DNA from: Spironucleus salmonicida
Lineage: Eukaryota > Fornicata > Diplomonadida > Hexamitidae
Assembly: GCA_000497125.2 (NCBI GenBank)
Contig: CM035321.1
Span: 1,516,001 to 1,580,000, forward strand
Direction of reading: 5' to 3'
DNA length: 64,000 bases
Part shown: positions 44,085 through 55,344 of the stretch, piece by piece
How positions within the stretch are numbered: the first letter of the stretch is position 1
How the letters are laid out: every line of letters starts with the position of its first letter
Program-made: the position numbers and the translations under genes
Notes under the pieces: model-generated
Told to the model about the DNA's origin: nothing
What the model saw: the letters and a program-made list of their open reading frames with translations, nothing else
The model's database searches: none

Positions 44085-44606
44085 ATGAAACTTGTCATCA
44101 CCTTTATTTTTTTATGCTTCCCGCTACTTTTTATCGTTTAAAAACAATAGAAATAAACTAAACTTTGTGTTACCTTCCTGCACAATCTAGAAAACCCCTC
44201 AACCGACTTTTAAGAGCTCTCGTTTGCCCTGCTGGACAAATTCTAACTGGATGATTGGGAAACGGCTGGCTTCACAACGAACACCCCAATTCTAAAATCA
44301 ATTCGTTTTTCTATTCATATTCTGCAAAACACAAGTTTGCCATTCAAAATGAAGCATTTTTGCGACGAGGATTTCATCTGTCTGAACTTCAACCAGACGC
44401 TCAATAGAGCTGCAGAGGACCTGCTGAACGCATACAACAACCCGATTTTCGCGCTCCTGCACCCCCTCAACAATGCCCACGAAATCGAAAATTTCACTCG
44501 CCTGCTGGACCGGACCGTGCTGCGCTTCGAGCGATTCTGGTACCGGCAGGACGTCACGAACAACCTGGAATTCTGCAAGTTCTGGGCCCGCTGGTTCACT
44601 TCCTGA
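44085..44606 (+). CDS. secreted protein with signal peptide, 173 aa
   Basis: ATG 44085 to TGA 44604. Begins with a classic signal peptide (MKLVITFIFLCFPLLFIV). The mature part has hydrophobic/charged helices (TDFQELSFALLDKFQLDDW, NNPIFALLHPLNN) and ends RWFTS. Base composition drifts from A+T-rich at the start to strongly GC-rich in the last 250 bp. The stop overlaps the convergent GC-rich gene by 11 bp. No known family. Confidence 0.65.
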
Positions 44607-45372
44607 GCGACTGCTTCTGCTTCATTTTGAGCTGCAGAGGCGACAGCGCGCGCATCCTCCCGCCCCGGAGCCCCACGTTCGCCAGCATCCGCACGGCATC
44701 GCGCTACATTTCCAGGCCCGCCGCAGGCCGGGGCTGGAAAACGAATTCCGCATCGCAGGCGCCAGCGGGCCCCGACAGCTGCGGCATTGCGTTATTGCAG
44801 CAAAAAGTGGACTCCGGAATCTCGATTTTCAGCCCCATAAACGGAAGGCGCTGCGGCTCTTGCAGTTCTTACAGTTCCTGCGCGCTCAGCTCCCCGCAGG
44901 ACGACGAGCTCGAAATGCTGGAATCGAACAGAGCGATCTGCGCGGTGCCCTGCTTTGCGAGCCCCGGCTCCTGCCGGAACGAGATGTTGCGCGCAAACTG
45001 GAATAGCTGGACGGTCTTTTTGCGCATTTCGGTGCCCCGGTCGTCGATTTCCGGCATCGGTGATTTGGAGTGAAAAGTCGATTTCTAACTCGATTCTCGA
45101 GCAGATTTCGGAGTGAGCAGGAGCGAGAAGTCGGTTTTTCCCTCTCCTTTTGCGGTTTTGGGGGCGAAAATCTCCAGAATTCGGTGCGAATCGGAGCCGA
45201 AAAGCGAGTTCGTGCGGGGATTGCGCGGGGACTCCGCGGTGTCCGAATAGGCGAACGACGGGAGCATGTCGTTGTACTCCGATTCGGAAATGTCGTAGTG
45301 CATCGCTTTTGCACAGTTGAGGATGTACTTGCGATCCTGGTTCTGGGCGGCGTTGAAGATGTTATTATCCAT
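44596..45372 (-). CDS. GC-rich hypothetical protein, 258 aa
   Basis: Minus strand, ATG 45372 (MDNNIFNAAQNQDRKYILN) to TGA 44596; an upstream in-frame ATG at 45444 is in A+T-rich DNA and less likely. It includes acidic/Ser-rich and probably disordered parts (SSISSSSSCGELSAQ), CCNNAMPQLSGPAG, and a basic Arg/Met-rich end. Very GC-rich, unlike the code-typical A+T genes nearby; only a few TAA/TAG-Gln (for example after ARESS). Several long frames over this region on both strands are shadows caused by the GC bias. Function unknown. Confidence 0.6.
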
Positions 45373-45721
45373 TATTGGAGCGTTGTCGGATTGTAGATAA
45401 AAATATATATATTGATATTTTGTGGAAGTAACTCGTAAAAACACATTTTTTAATTGTTAAATTAATGTATAATAATAGTATAATAGAAATAAACACGTAG
45501 AAAATTTAAGATAAAGTTTGGATATAATAACATATAAATGCAAAAGTTTGGTTATCAAATTAGATGATCAGTTTTTGGATAAAATAATAGCATGAATCTA
45601 TATTCAAAAGTATAATAGTGAAGGCTAATGAGAGCTTAGTGGTTATTAAGTGAAAATTCATTAAATATGATTAATGGATTAAGATATAGGCTGAATCGTA
45701 CTAGTTGATGTAAGCTTAAGA
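45373..45721. other. A+T-rich spacer
   Basis: No protein-like frame between the GC-rich gene and the weak ORF at 45722. Abrupt drop from GC-rich to A+T-rich at about 45380. Confidence 0.5.
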
Positions 45722-45937
45722 ATGAAAATAAATTTCAGATATAGTTTAGGATATGACACGTTGCTTTTGGGTACTGTTAATAATGAAAAGTTTCATTACG
45801 TTATTCTATGCATTTATTATGATGTCTTATAAGTTGATAATATATTTTATAAGTAAAAATTGGCTAGTTATAAATAGTTTGATATTAAAATGATATATAT
45901 GTTAGTCAGAATAGACTTAATAACTTGTGCTTATTGA
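45722..45937 (+). CDS. weak ORF, 71 aa
   Basis: ATG 45722 (MKINFRYSLGYDTLLLGTVN) to TGA 45935. Composition is moderately protein-like (FHYVILCIYYDVLQVDNIFY), but there is no recognised motif and it lies in A+T-rich DNA. Bases 45938-46017 are empty. Confidence 0.25.
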
Positions 45938-46017
45938 TAGTTGAGATTTTAAAATTAAAACATTATTTAAATAAGATGGTTTCCAAAAATGAAATTTAGT
46001 GAATAGTAACATGAATA

Positions 46018-47388
46018 TCAGACAAAAACATCTGGCATTTATGACATAACTATAACTATACTTAGAAGCATAGCGAGTACCACAAAAGTCAAATACGAAA
46101 TTAAAGGTTCAATATTCTCAACCTTACTTGATTTCCCTATCATGAGCTCCTCAATTTCTTTGTTTGTCTTTCCAGTCGTATCAGGAAGAACAAAAATTAA
46201 CATTCCTGAAAAAATAGACATAGCAATAATGTATGATAAAAATGGAATATATCTTGCATAAGCCGTTAGTATTGGGAAAAGTACTATTACAAAAATATTT
46301 GGAATATAGTTAAATAAGAAGAAAATTGATACTAAAGTGCTTTTTGCAATATCTGGGAATAATTCAGCTGAGAATACATAATATATGGGGCCTGGACCTA
46401 TTTCGAATCCAAAAATGAATATAATTGCCCCGGTTATAAGCAAAAAAGTATTTTCTTTTGGTAATGTATATGTTAATAACAGTAATAATTACCCTACAAT
46501 ACATAATCCTGTGCCGGTAAATAATAAAGCTTTCCTACCATATTTTTCAATTAAAACCAATCCAAATAAGGGAGAGACAAAATTAATACTGTTTATAACT
46601 AAACTACCATAGACAGCAGCAAGTTTATAGTCTCCAAATATAACATTAAATGTTTCTGAAGCATAACCTATAACTGCATTGATTCCTGTTGATTGCTACA
46701 AGGTTCCTAATAATAAACATGGGACTAATACTTTAATATACTTTTTGTTAAATATCTGGTAATATTTAATTTCTTTTTCTTTCTTTTCAAATTCTGGGAT
46801 TTTAAATAGAATGATTAATCCTATTATGGGCCAAGGTAAAGTAGTGATAAAGCTGATATACCAAATATTCACATTAACAACTTTAATAATATAGAATACG
46901 ATAGTAGCTACTAATATACCTACAGTAAACATGACTTAAAAGAAATATGTCATGAATCCTCGTTTATGAGGATCTGTATATTCACCAAGGATGATAAGTG
47001 TAGCAATCATGAACATAGTCATGAAAAATCCTTATAAAATTCTTCCAATAAGCATTAAATACTCACTTACTGGAATGCATTACAGAATAACAGTAATAAT
47101 TGACCCAGAAGAACCAATAATTGCAGTTTTCTTAAAACCTATTGATTTAGAGATAAATGAAAATACCAATGATATAGAAATTGAACCTATTAATACAGCA
47201 GAATTAAGCATAGTTTCAAGTGGAACAAGCTTAGCCTATGCTTAAGTATAAGTGATATTATGAATTTGCATGTACATTTATACAACTACATCTCCTGAAA
47301 AATTACCAGTCGTGAATCCTGGAAGAAGTGACGCCGCTGCAGTAAGTAGCAATAAGAGAGTAAATTTTGGTTTTTAGTGAGTTGTCAT
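46018..47388 (-). CDS. hexose transporter (MFS sugar porter family)
   Basis: 456 residues, minus strand, ATG 47388 to TGA 46018, twelve hydrophobic segments. Sugar-porter signatures: LQQSTGINAVIGYAS in TM7 (QQxTGINxxxYY), YGRKALLF loop, EIGPGPIYYVFSAELFP in TM10 (GxGPxPxxxxxEhFP), and LPDTTGKTNKEIEEL at the end (PETKGxTxEEI). These place it with GLUT/HXT-type glucose facilitators in the plasma membrane. The N-terminal D-R/G-R-R loop between TM2 and TM3 is weak (FISKSIGFKKTAI). Works upstream of the glucokinase encoded at 18603. Confidence 0.88.
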
Positions 47389-47692
47389 TTTAACTTAAAC
47401 TAATCTTTAAATTTATAATAGTTATATACTAATTATTAATTTAATTTTTTTTACGAAATTATATTTATCTCAAATTAATTGATGATTTATTTATTCTGAA
47501 AAAAAATATTTTTCTGATCACAGCAACTAATGTCAAAAATGCATTCTACTGTTTAATTTTTGTAAATATTGTATTACTAAAAACGAGTATAATATAATTA
47601 TTATACAGAAACTATTAATCATCTAAAAAGTTGACTGCTAACCAATTATTACATTATTATATAGTTAATATCAAGTAATACTAACCACGTTA
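47389..47692. other. A+T-rich spacer between divergent genes
   Basis: About 300 bp between the divergent hexose transporter and phosducin-like genes; probable promoters of both. Nothing else seen. Confidence 0.5.
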
Positions 47693-48439
47693 ATGTCCCT
47701 TTTACCATAGTATAAAATTACGAATCACCGTGCTGATGCTCCAGAAACCACTGAGTGGGAAGATATATTTCATAAGAAATTTGAAGGAACACATGCAAAT
47801 GAGGTCCACTAAAAGCTAGTGGAGGCTGAGTACGCTGAGCAAGTCAGCAAAATTAGGACTGATCGATTAGAGCAGAATATCGCTCATGATTTATCCTCAA
47901 ATTCGTCCTCTTTCTCAGATTTCTTAGATGAGGAGGACAAGGTTTTTTTCGAGTAGGAGCGCTAAAAGCGTAAAGATATCATCACTTAGTTGCGTTCGTA
48001 AAAGCGGTTTGGGCAAATAAAAAGAATATCTAGATAAGATTATGTATCTGAGGTTGAAGAGAATGTTAATATTCTGGTTTATATTGATTCGGAGCATTTG
48101 AGGGAATGCAAGCTCATTAACGCTTTGCTAAATGAGGTAGCCTAGAGATTTATTCACTTAAAGATCCTGGTTATTGATTTTTAATAAGCATCTTCAGGAA
48201 TGCCAGAGGCTGCAGTTCCCATGCTTGTTTACTACAAATAAGGAGCTGAAAAACCAGAGAAAATAGCAGTTTAAAGCGGTTTGGCATAGATTGGGGGCTG
48301 GAATCTAAAAGTTGAGGATATTATTGTTATATTAAGTAAAAAGGGCATGATAGAAGCCTAATTTGACGATTAGGAAAATGCACCTACCATTGAAAAAATT
48401 ATGATGAGGGGTATTAAAGGTGAAAAAGATTGGAAATGA
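47693..48439 (+). CDS. phosducin-like protein (PhLP2/3 type), CCT co-factor
   Basis: 248 residues, ATG 47693 to TGA 48437. ETTEWEDIFHKKF is the PhLP2 N-terminal motif (TEWxDILxKKG). RFGQIKRISRQDYVSEVEEN leads into a thioredoxin-like domain (NILVYIDSEHLRECKLINAL, RFIHLKILVIDF, AAVPMLVYYKQG) with the CGPC active site absent, as in phosducin-like proteins. KIEKIMMRGIKG-type ending matches PDCL2/3. Known role: modulates substrate release and ATP cycling of the CCT chaperonin, one subunit of which is at 39450. Confidence 0.85.
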
Positions 48440-48657
48440 TTGAAAGATTACATTTAATATTCCTTGTTATTGGTATGAAGTTACAGAATACTGTAATTAT
48501 CGACAGTAAAACTCCAAATTTAAATACTATTTAATTATATACTAAATATTACAGTCGTATTTTCCTCATTATTGTTATATAATTATCTAAATTAAATATT
48601 CTACTTGACTAAAAAATCATATAATAAATATGCGTATATATTACTAAAAAGTAGAGA

Positions 48658-49152
48658 ATGAACTGTTTTAATTTGATTAGCAAAACTTCAACTACTAATA
48701 TGGGTACATCAATCGAAGGCTAGTAATAAGCCATTAAAAGCTTTTAAAAGATTTATATTTAATCAATTTTACCTTCACTTAGTAGCACCAAAAATATTAT
48801 GATAAAACCAAAACATGATTCTTCACTAGGGCGTTACTCAAGTGCCAGTAATAGTTCTTTTACAAGAGTTGCATCGAGAGCTAATTTTAATTAGGTATTT
48901 GACGAGGTAAGTCAAATATCCTCTGATAGCGATTCTATGTTAGAAAATATATTTATAGAAGAGATTAAGGTGAAAACTAGCCTTTTAAAATAGTATGATG
49001 CATAGCTTGATAAATTTGAAGAAAAAATTAAGCTAATCTCACGAAAAATTGTTAAGATAAACAATATGGCAATTCAAAGGTATGAATAACATTAAGTTAG
49101 TCGTAATACTGAAAAAGAGACTAAGCTTAAAAAAGATCTGGCCCTAAAGTGA
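48658..49152 (+). CDS. hypothetical protein, 164 aa
   Basis: ATG 48658 (MNCFNLISKTSTTNMGTSIE) to TGA 49150. Ser/Thr/Asn-rich disordered N-terminal half (GRYSSASNSSFTRVASR), then a coiled-coil C-terminal half (KVKTSLLKQYDAQLDKFEE) ending basic. Family unknown. An antisense-free, clean frame with TAA/TAG as Gln. Confidence 0.6.
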
Positions 49153-49215
49153 TTTGGCATTTATATTTATTTAATAATAATTTATTATATTTATATTAAA
49201 CATAGTAAATACTAA

Positions 49216-50244
49216 ATGCAGATACCAGCTGACTTACGATTTTTTGATGTTAATGGTCAGTCATTTTTAAGTTCATTATCATGTATTAATATTACAATAA
49301 ATTAATCATAAATAGAAGGAATTTGTCATTTTTTAAACCAAATTTCTGATTAAAATATTTATACTTCATTAGAGTCTTTAAGTTACATAAATTTAGATAT
49401 TTTTTAACATTAAAATATTTTTATAGTTGATATTACATAATTGCACACTGGTAGAGTATTAATTTCTGATGAATTAAGAATAGCGTAGTTAAATAACTTC
49501 TATATTAAAGTACCTTCTATTTATCAGCCTATATATGATTCTATAATCGCTTATCTTATGTACAAAGAAACAAAATATGAAGTAGATGATGATCTAATTA
49601 GTAATATCCCTAATTAAGTATTAAAATTATTAGAGTTAAATATAGCTATAAGTTATCCTATATTTGAGGATTTATTAGATGATATTAATATAGCAGTTCC
49701 ACCTTCAGCAGCAAAAATAATAACAAGAGGATAAATATTTCATTATATTCGGTCAGGTAAAGTAAGTTTAGTGGAATTTATTAGATTTTGCATTCGGTAA
49801 TCATTTACTTTTAGTGAGGTAGGAGAGAAAATTAATTCTATAAAATTAAAAGATGAACTAGTGGACTAAATATTAGAAAATTGGATTGGGAATATGTATA
49901 TTGTTAATGATATTGACGAGTTAAAGAGTAAGAAGTAAGTTATTGTAAAGCTTACATCTGATATTACAAAAAATATGATAAATTAACCTTGTAGAACTGA
50001 TTAGTGCAATCATTTATAAATTTTTGAGTATAAAGATTACCTTAGAAAACATTAATGTCCTATTTGTAATAAATAAGGAAATATTTATATCGATAAGTAC
50101 TTCATGAATTTAATTGATGTATTACGAGATGAGTATAAGCATGTAAATATTATGAGTGTTAAGATAGATCCATTAACATTTTGTTGTGTGGATGTGATAG
50201 CGATAAAAATAAAAAGGTAACAAGTTATTGACTTAGAGTAATGA
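49216..50244 (+). CDS. PIAS/Siz-type SUMO E3 ligase (SP-RING)
   Basis: 342 residues, ATG 49216 to TGA 50242. The SP-RING is near the C-terminus: VIVKLTSDITKNMINQPCRT, DQCNHLQIFEYKDYLRKH, CPICNKQGNIYIDKYFM. The ligand order Cys-x-x-x-x-Cys-x-His ... Cys-x2-Cys and the phrases PCR...CxHLQxFxxxxYL and IDxxFM are those of PIAS/Siz/NSE2. The upstream ~230 residues would hold a PINIT-like domain but are too diverged to call. Role: transfer of SUMO to nuclear targets. No SAP domain is visible at the N-terminus. Confidence 0.85.
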
Positions 50245-50306
50245 GTAATTAATATTATTATATATTGATATACAATAATGCATTCCAATTCCATCAAATC
50301 GTCATA

Positions 50307-51332
50307 ATGTCACTTGCCATCACAATCATAGCTTCTCCTAAAATCCCTACTACAATTTAATAGTCTATTTCATCTCCTAATATTTATTAGGTTCTTTCTT
50401 GCGATTCATTTCCAGCTGCTTCAGTTTCAGCATTGATGAATCAAGTAGACGACTCTCAAAGACTACTACAATCTGCATAATAATAGTTAGCGCGTATCGA
50501 AAGACTTACTCAAGAGCATTTACCTGCTCGTTTGCATAAAGTTGATGATAAATTTTGGAAAGACTACGTTTAAACTTTTATTTCTTAAAAATTCATACCT
50601 CCTACTATTTAATCTTTAAAGCGTAGATTTGACTCTGGAGTTGAGCAATTTAACCGAATTTTAGCTGAGTTCACGGAGGCTGATTCTGCTTTAAATACAG
50701 CTTAAAAAGCAACTCAGGGCGCAGTACACTAGAGATCTGTTGCTTCTTTACTAGGAAACCTACTGGTATCATCTGAATATTTAGAGTCAGCAGTAGTATG
50801 TGTTCCTTTAGCATAGAAAGGTGAATTTGAGAAGCTTATTCCATCTCTTCCAGGATTAGTGCCTAATTCTAACACAATAGCCTAGTCGGATGTCGGCCAT
50901 GCAGCATATGCATTAGTTGTTTTTAAACCAGAATTATTATAGCTTAAAGATGCTTTAGCTAAATAGAAATATCAATTAAGAGAATATTAGGATATCGAAG
51001 ACGGTGATACTGAAATCCTCAAGGGAGCTAGAAAATCAGCATTGCAACGCTTTACTACATTTTTAGCATCTACACAGGGAGAATATTTATCATTAACTCT
51101 CTCTACCTATATCATGCGTGGTGCTCTAGAATCTCAGTTGAGATTTGGTAAAGATGGTAAAATCGTTATTATCATTGACCATAATTCTCAGAAGCAGGTT
51201 AGAAATGCAATCAAAACCAGCTTTTAAAATGCAGCAGACGAAGATGCTGATATGTATGATGAAATTGAGACAGATAACGCCTTCTTGCCATACGTTTTGG
51301 TCACTGGAAACATCCAAGAAATTGATAAGTGA
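50307..51332 (+). CDS. ATP6V1C: V-type H+-ATPase subunit C
   Basis: 341 residues, ATG 50307 to TGA 51330. Matches the subunit C plan: LHKVDDKFWKDYVQTFISQK, PPTIQSLKRRFDSGVEQFN, HQRSVASLLGNLLVSSEYLE (compare GSLLTRSL...DSEYL), VVCVPLAQKGEFEKLI, and late EYLSLTLSTYIMRGALESQL with LRFGKDGKI (compare [21 protein letters not shown]). Ends FLPYVLVTGNIQEIDK like YPYVYYKIDCNLLEF. Bridges V1 and V0 and controls reversible disassembly of the proton pump acidifying vacuoles and endosomes. It stops 17 bp before the end of RPA49 on the other strand. Confidence 0.85.
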
Positions 51333-51349
51333 TATTATATTTGAACCTC

Positions 51350-52255
51350 TCACACATGAATCTATACATCCCCGACTTCAAAACTTACGTACCCTTCGAT
51401 AATCTTGCATCCAAGTTTCTGAACAAAGTTTTAGCATTACAAGCTGGTCATTTTACCCATTCTCTCTAATACCTCAATTCCTATGTTAAACTTGAAAACA
51501 TGCAAAGCTAATAATATAATATATTATTATACAATATTTAAGTTAAAATTACCTAATTTTCTACGGATTTAAACATCAATGTTATGCTGCAAATTACCTT
51601 TAGAAGTAGAAATCGAGTGAATCAAACTGGCCAGTACTAAGCTTTCCTACGACTCTTCCATACCATAATCCCTCAAAATTGCCTCTAATTCTTCAGTAAT
51701 CTAAATGTTAATATAATTGGGTTTTTAAAGGTCTTTAGACGCAAATTCAGCGATTCTGTAAGTGTTAAAATTTGTATACTCTTTTGAGAGAGTTGATGCA
51801 TTCACTTGAGCAAAAAGCTGATTTTCGATGGCTAAGAGCCCCTTTAGAGGGAAGACTTCGCTTTATTTTGTCGCATCCAAATTGAAAGGGAAAAAATTAT
51901 TTTCGAGAGGCGAGCGGTTGTTAGCTATTTTTGTGGGGTCCTAGACGTATAGGGCCTTGGAGCGGATCATGCGCTTCTTTATGGTGTTTGATGCGAACTA
52001 GGCGGCTAGTGCTCGCTTAGTTACAGTTTATACCGAGAGATCATTTTGTTCTGGAGTAGGTAGCATGACCAACTGGGTTGTTGGAATTATTTAATTCGCT
52101 TCGAAGTCGATTATAAAAGTTTGCGTATTATCTGTTTTCACTGCTATAAAATGATTATCTGGAGTAATAAAAAAGTCATCTTATGGTTTAAGCTCTATTT
52201 TATTCGAAACATGCTGCTGGTTGATTGAATACATATGATTATTCGCGAAGTTCAT
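51350..52255 (-). CDS. RPA49: RNA polymerase I subunit A49-like
   Basis: 301 residues, minus strand, ATG 52255 to TGA 51350. PFNLDATKQSEVFPLKGLLA matches the RPA49 block (PxxNxxATxxxxVYPLxxII), ALHVFKFNIGIEVLERMGKM and FVQKLGCKIIEGY match the tandem winged-helix end (LxVDxFxxDxxxLxxDL, LFxxLGCKI). A 100% A/T stretch near 51520 is coding here (IVQQYIII). A49 with A34.5 forms the TFIIF/TFIIE-like module of Pol I for rRNA synthesis. A plus-strand frame at 51356 over the same bases is a shadow. Confidence 0.75.
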
Positions 52256-52302
52256 AACTGAAATGGAGAAAGGAAAGTGTAATTATAGTATATGTAATGA
52301 TT

Positions 52303-53292
52303 TCACTTTTAATAATTTTGAAGTTCAAATTGTAATTCTAATATTTGACTTTCGTACTTAAAACATCTATCTTCAAATTGTTTCTTCTGTTGAAGGTTAG
52401 CTTGTTTCAATTATTTAACGTCTAAATGAAACTGAGTTTCCAATTTTTACTATTTGTCAATTTAAGAAGTTGATAATCTATCTGTAGCACTGCTCGACCT
52501 GTTGAGACTTTTTCTTTAATAGTTTTTGTACTCTTCTTCCATATTAATATATTAGGCTTTAACGTCCCCTACTTCTTTTTTTAAGTTGTAAATTTCTATT
52601 TTAAGTTTTTTATTTTCATTAGTAACTTTTTCAAGTTTACCCTAATTTGAAATTGCATCTTATTTCTTGTTTTCATAAAAATCTTTAATTCGATTGCGCT
52701 CTCCGCTAACTATTTCTAATTATTACTACAAAGTTTGAATTTAAAGTTTATATCTAGAATTTTCAGCTTCATATTACTCTTATAATACATTATCTCTTTG
52801 AATTTTATTGTTATCAAAGGAATCTTTATTGTTCTTAATTTTTTTCTATAACAATTCTATACAATCTTGGCTTTATTTTTGCACATTTACAACCTTTTTA
52901 TATTCATCTTCTAGCTTCTTAAGCTTATTCTCGATTCTTGCTCTACCAATTTATTCTTATTTCAGCTTTTTTCTATGCCAGTCTATTTCTTCAAGCTACT
53001 CTTTAAATTGAGCATTTTCAATTTTTAATGCCTCTAATTCACCAATTAATGACTAATTTTAATTTTATAGTATCAAAATTTCGCGTTAGGTTTCATCAAT
53101 ATGTGTGCTTTCTAAAATATCAGGATATGCGGACTTTTCTGCCAAAATTCCCGGTGTCGGAGGTACTGGAAGTTGTGGCTTAATTGGTTTGGTAGGTCTT
53201 TTAATATTTATCTGTGAGGATAACTGTTATGGAACAGCATCTTTTTCAAACTATGCTATCATTGCTTTCAATTGGTCCTCAGTAAAATTCAT
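52303..53292 (-). CDS. coiled-coil protein, 329 aa
   Basis: Minus strand, ATG 53292 (MNFTEDQLKAMIAQFEKDAV) to TGA 52303. Residues 1-75 include a Pro-rich linker (KPIKPQLPVPPTPGI). From ~80 to the end it is almost continuous coiled coil (LIGELEALKIENAQFKEQLE, KLKKLEDEYKKVVNVQK) with one Ser-rich break (KSLNRSSSATDRLS). Probably cytoskeletal or flagellar; no family named. Confidence 0.75.
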
Positions 53293-53351
53293 TTAGATAT
53301 TAGTTATTAATCAATTTATTATATTATTTATAAATATTATATAAATTTATA

Positions 53352-53942
53352 ATGGAATTCCTTATTTAAGATCTAAAAGATTAGAGATAATAGATAGATG
53401 TTGCATTATTTAATTTTAACAAATAAGAGGTAGAACTACTGCGGAATTTGATACATTATTAATTAAGTTATTATTTAACGACAATAGAAAAATTTATTAT
53501 TCATCATAATTAGATAACTTAAATTCAAGTTACGTATGCAAAGAAGTCTACCACTTTGTTTTTAACGAGATTATATGAGAAAATTTTGAAAAAATCCAAA
53601 AATTGTATAAATACTATTATTCAAATGATATATTCATTGAACTTAAAATATAAAAATACATCATCTAATGTGGATCTAATTTTATATGATTCTACATATT
53701 CATGCGTTAGTATGTGTAGAATCATTTGTTTTATGAACGACCACTTTTTATTATCTCCAATTAGTATTGTTTTAGGATATCACAATAAAATATTTCATTG
53801 CTGGTTATAAAAAGATAGTCAACATTTTGATGCTGTCAGATGTGTATAAGATGGATAATTAGTTTATATAAAAGATATGTGTAGGTAGAATTATGAGATA
53901 AGCTAGTAAATATAAGACATAAAGTAAGAAAATAATATATGA
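53352..53942 (+). CDS. hypothetical protein with OTU-like C-terminal pattern, 196 aa
   Basis: ATG 53352 (MEFLIQDLKDQRQQIDVALF) to TGA 53940. Residues 105-165 (LILYDSTYSCVSMCRII, LLSPISIVLGY, DSQHFDAV) recall the second half of OTU deubiquitinases, where a YGD-xxE-hxAhs strand precedes an HYD(A/S/L)V histidine; here His158. The N-terminal DGxC catalytic motif is absent and the preceding DNA is pure A+T. Either an inactive OTU relative or chance similarity. Confidence 0.55.
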
Positions 53943-54138
53943 TTCAATTATATTTAATTAAAATTAAGAATAATTAATTATTATTACGCAGATATAAGTA
54001 AACTTTAAAACATCAAAAACTAAAAACTAGGCTATAAATATATTGTTATTTAATTTCATCGATCTTTTAATCGTATATTATTTTAAATAAATATTTTTCA
54101 TTATATAAGTGTATTTCTACAATTGTTGTTCCTACAAA

Positions 54139-54633
54139 ATGAGGAGTAATAGAAACTCCATGATTAATTTTCAGGCAAAGAACTCTGCCAAAAGTAATGA
54201 ACGAGCAGTAATAGATAATACTATGTTTGTGATGCCTTCATTCAATTAGAAAGATAAAGACGATGATAATACCGTTAGCCCCAGTTCATCTATTGTTATC
54301 AACTAAAATGCCTCCCCTATACCACTATTTAGATCACCCTCATTCAAATAGGATATGAAACCAGTAAAATAGTAATAGCCAACTCCAGTTTTAGGCTTCA
54401 AAAGTTAAGATGAAGAACTTATCAGTCAGATGAAACTTTAAAGAAGATTGTCTTTGGTTGATGTTAAAAGTACTGTTATTATTAAAGATTGGTAAAAGGG
54501 CAATGAATATATTCCTAGATGTGTTCTTGACTAAAATTTAGATGCAGATCTCAAGATTATAGAAAGTGAGAAACCTAGTAAAAGACATAAGGCTGACTTC
54601 TGGAAATCTTGCAATGGGTTATTTGATGACTGA
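54139..54633 (+). CDS. hypothetical disordered protein, 164 aa
   Basis: ATG 54139 (MRSNRNSMINFQAKNSAKSN) to TGA 54631. Ser/Asn/Pro/Gln-rich with phosphosite-like QRRLSLVD and a conserved-looking end (NEYIPRCVLDQ, HKADFWKSCNGLFDD). No transmembrane segment or known domain. Confidence 0.6.
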
Positions 54634-54761
54634 CTATTTAAATAAAGTGATTGGGTGTTAGTTTTAAGCAATAATATATATATTTATTCCTAATACAAAC
54701 TTTGGTTTTAGTTATCTTAAATATATAAATTGATTGACATTATATTATATTTATTTTCAAA

Positions 54762-55250
54762 ATGTAAAGTAGATCTAGTATACCGGAGACTTCGTAAGTT
54801 ATAACAGAAATTTACGATGATATTTATACAACTGCCAAACTCTAGATAAATCCAAAATTATACCGTTCATAGACTAAGTATCAGTATAAAAGTGACGTTT
54901 CTGCACTTTAAAAGAACTAGTTTGATGAACTATTCAATTCAAACATTACCAATAGTTCTTAATTAAAATAAGAAGAGAAGTTTTTTGACTCCCAAAGATT
55001 GCAGCTGGCATCTTTCAAATCAAAACCAGTTAATATAAATTCATAAAAATAGAAGTCGAGGACATAGTAAGTTTTAGATTTAACAATTATTCCATCTTCT
55101 TGTGTATTTATGTCAAGAAATCGAAGATATTGGGTTGATAGCTCTTAAATAAATTAAGAGAATTAAGCAAAGACTTAAATTTTTAGAAAGCAATCTGCTA
55201 TGATTTTTGGTGATATGCATAAGAGCTTAAATGATTAAGATTATATATGA
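54762..55250 (+). CDS. hypothetical basic protein, 162 aa
   Basis: ATG 54762 (MQSRSSIPETSQVITEIYDD; the second codon is TAA read as Gln) to TGA 55248. Basic, Gln/Ser/Lys-rich; short ordered patches (VLDLTIIPSSCVFMSRNRR). Three unrecognised genes in a row (53352, 54139, 54762) share plus orientation and A+T-rich 100-200 bp spacers. Confidence 0.6.
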
Positions 55251-55344
55251 AAAATAGTTTATTTTGAAAATAACGTGAGATTTATCTTCAATAAACGTGA
55301 TTTCGTATATATTTTATTATACTAATTAAATAATGTTTTAAAAA

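Noticed and set aside
44473-45073. Several 60-177 codon frames on both strands
   Set aside because: Arg/Ser/Ala-rich shadows of the GC-rich gene at 44596-45372.
51145-51790. Plus-strand frames over the RPA49 region, including one from ATG 51356
   Set aside because: The minus-strand frame matches RPA49 motifs (LGCKI, LHVFKFN) over the same bases.
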